54,267 nucleotides of DNA from an uncultured Clostridium sp. (lineage in GTDB: Bacteria > Bacillota > Clostridia > TANB77 > CAG-508), in contig CAKNKX010000009.1 in assembly GCA_930987745.1 (NCBI GenBank), forward strand, positions 1 to 54,267, written 5' to 3'. The position numbers and the translations under genes are program-made. The notes beneath the pieces are model-generated. The model worked only from the letters and a program-made list of their open reading frames with translations. It made no database searches and had not been told where the DNA came from. This document shows, piece after piece, positions 43,319 to 52,000 of this stretch (its first letter is position 1; the number at the start of each line of letters is the position of its first letter).

Positions 43319-44587
43319 TTATATACTAAATCCATTTAACAAACTAGAATAGTTTTTAAAGAAATCTAAGTAGTAATTCGATATATTCTTTTTAGGAATA
43401 TATGTTGGAGATAAAATATTAGTAGTAAAAACTTCTTCACCATTACACAAAATATAAAGATTACCGATTTCAGAATTTTCATAAACAGGAGCAGTCAAAT
43501 TTGTATCTATGTTTATAATAACCTCTATATTATTTTTATCTGCTTTTTTTATTGGAATTACAGAGAAATCAGGGGTTTGATAGTATATTTCAATATTATT
43601 AGAAACACCCTTTTTAATGTTAAAATTATTAAAATTCTCTTCTTTCCAGTTATTTAAGTTTTCATCAATTAAATCTGATATATTTAAGTATTCATAATTC
43701 TGGAAAGTATATTCAATTAGTTTTATACTATCTTTTGTTCTAAAGTTTTTTGTATCACATCCAAGTACGACACAAATAATGTCTAAATCGTTTCTTTTGC
43801 AAGCAGTTACTAAACAACGATTTGCACCATTTGTAAATCCTGTTTTAACACCATATACACCATTTAAAGTTCCTAATAGTTCATTTGTGTTTGTAATGTT
43901 TTTTGGGTATCCATTAATTGTTACTGTATAATTTTTAGTTCCTACTATCTTTAAAAAAGTTTCATTATTTAAAGCATAATTTGTAAGTAAGCTTAAATCA
44001 TATGCAGTTGTATAATGATTATCAGAATCAAGACCATGAGGTGACTCAAAATGAGTGTTTTCTAAACCTAGTTCTTTTGCTTTATTATTCATCATATCAC
44101 TAAACTCTGGAATACCACCTGCTACAGTTTCAGCTAAAGCAACTGCAGCATCATTTCCAGAGCAGAGCATTAATCCATGAAGAAGGTCTAATACAGAAAT
44201 TTTATCACCTTGTTTTAACCCAAGTCTTGAGCCTCCAGTTCCTGCAGCCTTTTTAGATATTTCTACAGTTTTAGATAAATCATAATTTTCAATAACAATA
44301 GTTGCAGTCATAATTTTGGTTGTGGAAGCCATTTTTACTTTATTTTTTTCATTTTTTCCATAAATGATTCTATTAGATTTTCTATCTAAAACAATACATG
44401 CACGAGAATTAAGAGATGCTGAATCAAGGCTAGAAGATGTATCTGAAACTGTTTTGAGAATTTCAGAACTTACATCTATTGTTTCATTATCTAGAAGGTC
44501 ATCGTCTGCAAAACACATATGGAAAAATGAAAAAATTAGACAAAAAGAAATAAATAGAATATTAATTTTAACTAAATTTTTTTTCAT
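43319..44587 (-). CDS. D-alanyl-D-alanine carboxypeptidase (penicillin-binding protein 5/6 type)
   Basis: Trims the terminal D-Ala of peptidoglycan stem peptides outside the membrane. 422 residues with a signal peptide (about 1-27, ending in HMCFA). Serine active-site motifs: Ser88-x-x-Lys91 in MASTTKIMTA, SGND, and KTGFTN. A C-terminal beta-rich domain and an amphipathic end follow, as in DacF/DacA proteins. Confidence 0.94.
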   Translation of the reverse strand: MKKNLVKINILFISFCLIFSFFHMCFADDDLLDNETIDVSSEILKTVSDTSSSLDSASLNSRACIVLDRKSNRIIYGKNEKNKVKMASTTKIMTATIVIENYDLSKTVEISKKAAGTGGSRLGLKQGDKISVLDLLHGLMLCSGNDAAVALAETVAGGIPEFSDMMNNKAKELGLENTHFESPHGLDSDNHYTTAYDLSLLTNYALNNETFLKIVGTKNYTVTINGYPKNITNTNELLGTLNGVYGVKTGFTNGANRCLVTACKRNDLDIICVVLGCDTKNFRTKDSIKLIEYTFQNYEYLNISDLIDENLNNWKEENFNNFNIKKGVSNNIEIYYQTPDFSVIPIKKADKNNIEVIINIDTNLTAPVYENSEIGNLYILCNGEEVFTTNILSPTYIPKKNISNYYLDFFKNYSSLLNGFSI

Positions 44588-44894
44588 ATCAATACCTCTT
44601 TATAATTATATAAAAGTTTTGTGAAAATATGATTTTATATTCAAATTTAAGAATGGCTTAGGGAACAAAGAAAAATCAAAGATGTTTTACATAAATTATT
44701 GATTTTATTACGAAAATGTAATATAATTGTAATGTAGGGTTTTATATGATTTTACTATTCTTGAAGCCTATTTCCGTAAGTAGAATAAAAGCGACTAAAA
44801 AATAGTATAAAATTAGCAAAAATAACCTATTGACTTGAAAGTTGTAATAATAGTAAAATATATAAGAAGTAATATTTTAAAAGGAGAGAGAAAA
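44588..44894. other. Intergenic region before the first adhesin gene
   Basis: 307 bases between divergent genes. A TCCGTAA motif at 44773-44779 sits in CTATTT-CCGT-AAGTAG, a small hairpin. A promoter for the plus-strand gene is at 44830-44859: TTGACT, 18-base spacer, TAAAAT. No clear minus-strand promoter was identified. Confidence 0.5.
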
Positions 44895-47800
44895 ATGAAG
44901 CTTAAAAATGTTATTTTTAGTGTGATTCTTATGCTTGTTGTTTTAACAGTTAGCGGATTTACAAACATAGTAAACGCAAGACAAGAAACAACACCAATTT
45001 ATTTAGGAATTACTGATTTAAGAAACAATTCAGAACCTAAACCAGCTATGGGGTATTCAATAGGTGACCCAGTTGTAGGAGGAGAAAATGGTGCTGCGAA
45101 AATTTGGAATATAGTTCAATATAGCAGTGAATCAGCAGGAGAATATACAGAAACTAATTTCTATTGTGTAAAAGCAGGGCAAGGTTTCTCTAGTACAAAG
45201 AAAAGACAAACATATAACGTGTTTTATGACATGAAAACTGAAAGAAACTTAATAGCTAGTGAAGTTCCTATCTTAGAATCATTTATAAATGGAACTATAG
45301 ATTTAGGTGATGGACAAACTATAAATAGATATGATGCAGTTTTAGCAATGTTTGATATGATGTATATACATGGAGAATCTACAGAATCAGAAAAAGAACA
45401 ATTATTAGCTGATGCTGGAATTACTGATGCTAATTCAAATTATGCAAAATATCCATTAACAGTTGATGATATAGAAGCTGTTCAACAAGCTGCAATGTGG
45501 TACTTTACAAACTATGAAGAAGGTACTAAATATGATAAAACTGGAAATACTTCATGGTTATATTACACATTAACAGGTGATACATATGACCAATTAACAA
45601 ACTATAATCCAAATAGTGATATGCCATCAGTTGATGAAGGAAGTATAAGAGAAGAACAAGCAAGATTGTTATACAATCATTTAATAAATACAGCTAAAGC
45701 AAATGCAAATAACTATAGTGATGGTTCAAATACTGGAGTGCCAGCAACAGTAAGTGGTACTGATATTACAGCTGAACAATCAGGTTCAAACTATATTTTA
45801 GGACCAATTAGAGTAAATGAAACAGAAGGAAATACAATTCCATTTGATGTAACTTTAGATGTTGAAAATAACAGTACACAAATAGATGAATATACATTAT
45901 TAGATAGTAATAAACAACCAGTAGATGAGGGAACAACACCAAGAGACTTAGTAGGACAAGATTTTTACGTACAAATACCAAATACTGGAGTATCTAGTAT
46001 TTCAAATCTTTCTATTACTGTAAATGTAAGTTATAGTAATACAAAAGTAACATTATGGGCTTCAACAACAGATGACCAAGAACAACCAGTTGCATTACCA
46101 GAAAAAGAACAAGTAAATGTTCCAACAGTTTTAAAACCAAATGGAAATTTTGACTTAGCTTTAAGAAAATATATTACACAAATAAATGGTGTAGATGTAG
46201 AAAATTCAAGAGTGCCAAATGTTGATGAATCTACATTACAATCAGGAACAACAGCAACATATATGCATAGAAAAGACCCACTAATTGTATCAACAGGAGA
46301 TACTGTTACATATAGAATTACAATATACAACGAAGGGGATAAATCAGGAAAAGCAACTGAGGTAATTGACCAATTACCAGAAGGATTAAGATTCTCTAGA
46401 GTAGTAAGTGGTAATTATGAGTTAGGTTCATATGACGAAGATACAAATACCTTAACATTAAATGCAACAGATGCGTTAGAAAATATACCAGCATATACTC
46501 AAGGTAATTTAGCTGGAGAAGCAGAAACAATTGAAATAGAATGTATAGTAGAAGCAACACCTGATAGTTCGGTATCAAAAGTTTTAACAAATGTTGCATG
46601 GATTTCAGAAGCATATAACGCAGATGATGATATAACTATTACAAATCAAATTGGAGAAGATAGAGATTCAGAACCAGAAACACATCCAGATGTAAATAAG
46701 GACAATATGTCTGATTATAGAGGAAATGGTAATAAAGAAGATTTAACAGATTCAAATTACTACTATAAGGGTGAACAAGACGATGATGACTTCGAAAAAT
46801 TAGTAATGCTTCCAGAAGCATTTGACTTAAAATTAATAAAAAGAATAGTTGCAGTAAATGACCAAAATGTACCAGAAAGAATAGAAAATGTAGATGTAAG
46901 TGACTTAAATACAATAGGTGAAGATGGACAAATGATTACAACAGGTAATTACACTTTAAGTAAAGACCCAGTTGAAGTTAAAAAAGGAGATATTGTTACA
47001 TATACATTTAGAATATATAACGAAGGTATGATTGATGGTTATGCTGAAGAAATAACAGAAGATATACCAGAAGGATTAGAATTTATTTGGTCTGAATTAG
47101 AAGGAGAAGACTTAGCAAATGATACTACACTAACAGACGAGGAAAAAGAAGCTATAGAATTTAACCAAAATTACTTATGGGGAAATTTTGTATATGATGA
47201 ATCAGGAGAAAGAATAGTTCAAATCTCAACAGATTACTTATCTAGAGAAAATGAACTAACTCCAGGAAGCAACCTAATCCCAGCATTTGGAACAAATGAT
47301 GGAACAAAAACAGAAGCAGATATTTCATATAAAGAAGTCTCAGTAAAATTAAAAGTTGTAGCTGATAATATTTCAGGAACAATAATTAGAAACGAAGCTG
47401 CAATTTCAGAAGATGCAAATGAAAATGGAGAGCCAGTAGACGACAGAGATTCAGATACAGAAGAATGGGTAAAATATGAAGATGATGAAGATTATGATAA
47501 TATTGTATTACAATCATTTGACTTAGCTTTAAGAAAATTCATTGTAGCAGTAAGTGATGACGAAACTGTAGATGATGATGAATATTTAAGAAATTCAGAT
47601 GGTTCATATACAAGAGCACCAGTAGTAGATACATCTCTATTAAATACTACTGATGAAAATGGAAATATGATAACAACAGCAATATATAACCATACAAAAG
47701 AGCCAGTGTTAGTACAACCAAATAACTATGTAATATATATGTTAAGAGTATATAATGAAGGAGATATGGATGGATATGCATCAGAAATAAAAGACCATTT

Positions 47801-48818
47801 ACCACCATACTTAACATGTGTAGATAGTGAATTTAATAGAGAATATGGATGGGAAGTATCAGAAGATGGAAGAACAGTAACAACAAAATATCTAGAAAAT
47901 TCACTAATAAATGCACCAAGAGAAAATGCAGAAGGAGAATTAGTGTTATCATACATGGAAGTACCAATCATGTGTAGAGTAAATGAAAATGCAATACCAG
48001 ATGAAAACATAACAAATATAGCAGATATAACAGAATATCAAGATGAAAATAAGGAACCAGTAATAGATAGAGACTCTAGTGAAGATAATGTAAACTTACC
48101 AAGTGATGAAGAATTACCAGGATACAAAGATGATGAAACAGGAGAATATATACCAGGACAAGAAGATGATGATGACTTTGAAAAAGTAGTAGTAAAAATA
48201 TTTGATTTAAGTTTAAGAAAATGGGTAACACAAGCAATAGTAATAGATGAAAATGGAAATACAACAATAACAGAAACAGGACATCAACCTTATGATGACC
48301 CGGAAGACATAGTAAAAGTAGAAATCCATAGAAATAAACTAAATCAAACAACAGTAAAATTTAGATATTCAATAAGAGTAACAAATGAAGGTGGGGTTGC
48401 AGGATATGCTGAAGAAGTAACAGACTATGTACCAGAAGGATTAAGATTTATAGCAGAAGATAATCCAGGATGGACAGATGAAGGAGAAAACATAATATCA
48501 ACAAGATTATTAGAAAATACATTATTACAACCAGGAGAATATGCAGACATAGAAGTAGTACTTACATGGATAAATGGAGAAGACACAATGGGAGTAATGA
48601 CAAATACAGCAGAAATCTCAGAAGACTACAATGACTATGGAGTACCAGATATAGATTCAACACCAGACAATAGAGTAGATGGAGAAGATGATATAGATGA
48701 TGCGCCAGTAATGTTATCAATAAGTACAGGTCAAGCAAGAATATATTTCACATTAGGATTTACAATACTAATTACAATAGCAGGAGGAATAGTGCTAATT
48801 AAGAAATTTGTAATATAA
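44895..48818 (+). CDS. Thioester-domain surface adhesin with four DUF11-like repeats
   Basis: 1307 residues. ATG 44895 follows AAGGAGAGAGAAAA; signal peptide about 1-32. Residues 33-300 form a thioester (TQXA-type) domain: Cys91 in FYCVKAG and Gln198 in the QAAMW motif can form the internal thioester used to bind host surfaces covalently. Four DUF11-like beta modules follow, each opening with FDL-x-L-(R/K)-(K/R) and ending in a run such as EQDDDDFEK. The C-terminus has a hydrophobic helix ending KKFVI, with no LPXTG motif, so it is probably membrane-anchored. The next gene encodes a relative. Confidence 0.85.
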   Translation: MKLKNVIFSVILMLVVLTVSGFTNIVNARQETTPIYLGITDLRNNSEPKPAMGYSIGDPVVGGENGAAKIWNIVQYSSESAGEYTETNFYCVKAGQGFSSTKKRQTYNVFYDMKTERNLIASEVPILESFINGTIDLGDGQTINRYDAVLAMFDMMYIHGESTESEKEQLLADAGITDANSNYAKYPLTVDDIEAVQQAAMWYFTNYEEGTKYDKTGNTSWLYYTLTGDTYDQLTNYNPNSDMPSVDEGSIREEQARLLYNHLINTAKANANNYSDGSNTGVPATVSGTDITAEQSGSNYILGPIRVNETEGNTIPFDVTLDVENNSTQIDEYTLLDSNKQPVDEGTTPRDLVGQDFYVQIPNTGVSSISNLSITVNVSYSNTKVTLWASTTDDQEQPVALPEKEQVNVPTVLKPNGNFDLALRKYITQINGVDVENSRVPNVDESTLQSGTTATYMHRKDPLIVSTGDTVTYRITIYNEGDKSGKATEVIDQLPEGLRFSRVVSGNYELGSYDEDTNTLTLNATDALENIPAYTQGNLAGEAETIEIECIVEATPDSSVSKVLTNVAWISEAYNADDDITITNQIGEDRDSEPETHPDVNKDNMSDYRGNGNKEDLTDSNYYYKGEQDDDDFEKLVMLPEAFDLKLIKRIVAVNDQNVPERIENVDVSDLNTIGEDGQMITTGNYTLSKDPVEVKKGDIVTYTFRIYNEGMIDGYAEEITEDIPEGLEFIWSELEGEDLANDTTLTDEEKEAIEFNQNYLWGNFVYDESGERIVQISTDYLSRENELTPGSNLIPAFGTNDGTKTEADISYKEVSVKLKVVADNISGTIIRNEAAISEDANENGEPVDDRDSDTEEWVKYEDDEDYDNIVLQSFDLALRKFIVAVSDDETVDDDEYLRNSDGSYTRAPVVDTSLLNTTDENGNMITTAIYNHTKEPVLVQPNNYVIYMLRVYNEGDMDGYASEIKDHLPPYLTCVDSEFNREYGWEVSEDGRTVTTKYLENSLINAPRENAEGELVLSYMEVPIMCRVNENAIPDENITNIADITEYQDENKEPVIDRDSSEDNVNLPSDEELPGYKDDETGEYIPGQEDDDDFEKVVVKIFDLSLRKWVTQAIVIDENGNTTITETGHQPYDDPEDIVKVEIHRNKLNQTTVKFRYSIRVTNEGGVAGYAEEVTDYVPEGLRFIAEDNPGWTDEGENIISTRLLENTLLQPGEYADIEVVLTWINGEDTMGVMTNTAEISEDYNDYGVPDIDSTPDNRVDGEDDIDDAPVMLSISTGQARIYFTLGFTILITIAGGIVLIKKFVI
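47516..47737 (+). repeat. DUF11-like module shared almost identically with 54046-54267
   Basis: This stretch, encoding FDLALRKFIVAVSDDETV onward, matches the last 222 bases of the window with only a handful of substitutions. The 52732-53400 region is a more diverged third copy. Confidence 0.85.
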
Positions 48819-48820
48819 AA

Positions 48821-48849
48821 AAGGAGGAGATAATTTCTCCTTTTTTTTC
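48821..48849 (+). terminator. Terminator of the first adhesin gene
   Basis: AAAAGGAG pairs with CTCCTTTT around AGATAATT, followed by a run of T. Confidence 0.75.
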
Positions 48850-48974
48850 GGTTATAATTAAGTAATAAAAAAGTAATGAAAATGTAACAAAACCTGTAAA
48901 AAAAGCTTCCGTAAGTAGCTTCAAATTCTTAGCAAAATACTCATAAATTACCAACATTTAAACTACTTTATATG

Positions 48975-48983
48975 TGCTATAAT
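48975..48983 (+). promoter_or_regulatory. Extended -10 promoter of the second adhesin gene
   Basis: TGC-TATAAT (48975-48983) with a poor -35. A TCCGTAA motif lies upstream at 48908-48914. Confidence 0.5.
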
Positions 48984-49011
48984 TATTATATATAAGGTAG
49001 GGTGATTTTTA

Positions 49012-52000
49012 ATGAGAACTAGATATAAAATACTTTTTACATTAATTTTAATTATATTATCATATATGTTTATTGGGATAAATCCAGTGCAGGCTAATAA
49101 TAGTTACGAAGTACCATCAAAGTATTTTGGAATAACTGAATATAGAACGCTATCTGAGCCAAACTTTGGATATTCTTTGGGAAATCCTGTTACAGGAGGG
49201 GCAAATGCGGCCAAAATATGGAATATATCTCAATATAATAGTAGTACATCAAACAATCCAATAGAAGTAAATGCATATTGCTTAAAAGGTGGTTTTGGAT
49301 TTACTGATGAGGGTGAAAAGGTAGAGTATAACTTAGGATATGATATGTATGATGACAGAGGAGTTTTAGAGTCTCACGAATATGAAGTAGTGAGAAATTT
49401 AGTTGGTGGAGACCATTATAATGAAATACTTGCTTTAGCAAATTTAGTATACTTACCTGGTGTTGATTCTGAAGAAGCTCTTGATACATATTTAGCAAAA
49501 GCAGGAATAGATCCAGAAAATCCAAGAGGAGTTATAACACTAGATGAGATAAAAGCGGTGCAACAGGCAGCTTTTTGGTATTTTACAAACTATGGAGAAG
49601 GAAATGGAAAATATGATAAATTAGGAAAAGAAGGATGGCTATATTATGCCGATTCACAAGATGGAATATATGATTCTTTATCAAACTATAATCCAACAGG
49701 AGAATTACCTTCAATAGATTTAGGAAGTACAAGACAAGCACAAGCAGAAACACTATATAATTACCTTGTAACAACAGCAAAAGAAAATGCAGTTAATTAT
49801 GCGAACACAGCAAACAAAAATTATAAAACAAAATTAACAATGTATTTATCTTCATATGGTAGCCAAGAGCAACCAATTATAGTAATAGAAAGAGAAAAAC
49901 AATTTGACTTATCATTAAGAAAATATATAACAAAAATAAATAATCAAAATATGTCAGATTCAAGAACACCACAGATAGATTTAACAAATTTAAAAAATCT
50001 AACAGATACAACAGCTATTTATAAACATAGAAAAGACCCTGTGCTAGTAAAATACAATGATACAGTAACTTATCAAATACAAGTATATAATGAAGGAAAT
50101 GTAGCAGGATATGTAAATGAGATAAAAGACCAATTACCAAGTGGGTTAAAATTTTCTAGGTTAATTACTGAAGGATATACATCAACTTATGATGAATCAA
50201 GTAATATTGTGACTTTTACAAGAAATGATGATAATGATGATAAACTTTCTGCATATGATGAAGGAAATACTTTAGATTCAACAATATTAGAATTTGAATG
50301 TATAGTAAATACAAATGAAGCAGACAAGATTTTAACAAATGTTGCATGGATATCAGTAGAAGAGACAGAAGATGGAAAGATAATAACAGATGAAATTGGA
50401 GATGATATAGATTCAGAACCATCAAATGCTCCGGGAGTAGATAAAGATAATATGGAAAATTACAAAGGAAATGATACAAACCAGAGTAATTTAGATGATT
50501 CAAATTATTTCTATAAAGGTGAGCAAGATGATGATGACTTTGAAAAATTAACTGTTATAGCGATGACCAGTATAGATGTTAGCAAAAAATGGGATGATGA
50601 AGAAAATCAAGATGGAAAAAGAGTAGAAACAGTTACAGTAGAACTATTAAGAGATGGAGTAGCGACAGGACAAACGATTACTTTAAATGAAAATAATAAC
50701 TGGTCAGGAAAATTTGATAATCTGCTAACAAAAATAGACGGAAAAGATGTTACATATTCTGTTAAAGAGACGACTAGTATTAGTGGATATAATACAGTAG
50801 TAAGTAGCGAAGACAGTACAAATGGGAAAAGTTTTACAATTACTAATTCATATACACCAGAAACAACAAAAATAACAGCAACAAAAGTATGGGAAGATAA
50901 TAATAACCAAGATGGAAAAAGACCACCAAGTGTAGAATTTGAATTATATAAAAATGGAACAGCAACAGGAAACAGAAAAACATTAACAGAAGATACATGG
51001 ACAGCTACATTTACAGATTTACCAGTATATGAAAATGGGCAAAAAATCACATATACAGTAAAAGAAGTAAGTGAGCCAGAAGGATATACATCAAGTGGAG
51101 AAGGAACAGAAGAAAATAGCTATACAATTACAAATAGATATACACCAGAAACAACAGAAATAACAGCAACAAAAGTCTGGGAAGATAATAATAATCAAGA
51201 TGGAAAAAGACCACCAAGTGTAGAATTTGAATTATATAAAAATGGAATAGCAACAGGAAATAGAAAAACATTAACAGAAGATACATGGACAGTAACATTT
51301 ACAGATTTACCAGTATATGAAAATGGGCAAAAAATCACATATACAGTAAAAGAAGTAAGTGAGCCAGAAGGATATACATCAAGTGGAGATGGAACAGAAG
51401 AAAATAGATATACAATTACAAATACCTACACACCAGAAACGACAGAAATAACAGCAACAAAAGTATGGGAAGATAATAATAATCAAGATGGAAAAAGACC
51501 ACCAAGTGTAAAATTTGAATTATATAAAAATGGAACAGCAACAGGAAATAGAAAGACATTAACAGAAGATACATGGACAGCTACATTTACAGATTTACCA
51601 GTATATGAAAATGGGCAAAAAATCACATATACAGTAAAAGAAGTAAGTGAGCCAGAAGGATATACATCAAGTGGAGATGGAACAGAAGAAAATAGCTATA
51701 CAATTACAAATACCTATACACCAGAAACAACAGAAATAACAGCGACAAAGGTATGGGAAGATAATAATAACCAAGATGGAAAAAGACCACCAAGTGTAGA
51801 ATTTGAATTATATAAAAATGGAATAGCAACAGGAAATAGAAAAACATTAACAGAAGATACATGGACAGTAACATTTACAGATTTACCAGTATATGAAAAT
51901 GGGCAAAAAATCACATATACAGTAAAAGAAGTAAGTGAGCCAGAAGGATATACATCAAGTGGAGAAGGAACAGAAGAAAATAGTTATACAATTACAAACT

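Noticed and set aside
48720..48818. LPXTG sorting signal in the first adhesin
   Set aside because: The C-terminus has a hydrophobic helix and a short basic end but no LPXTG-like motif before it.
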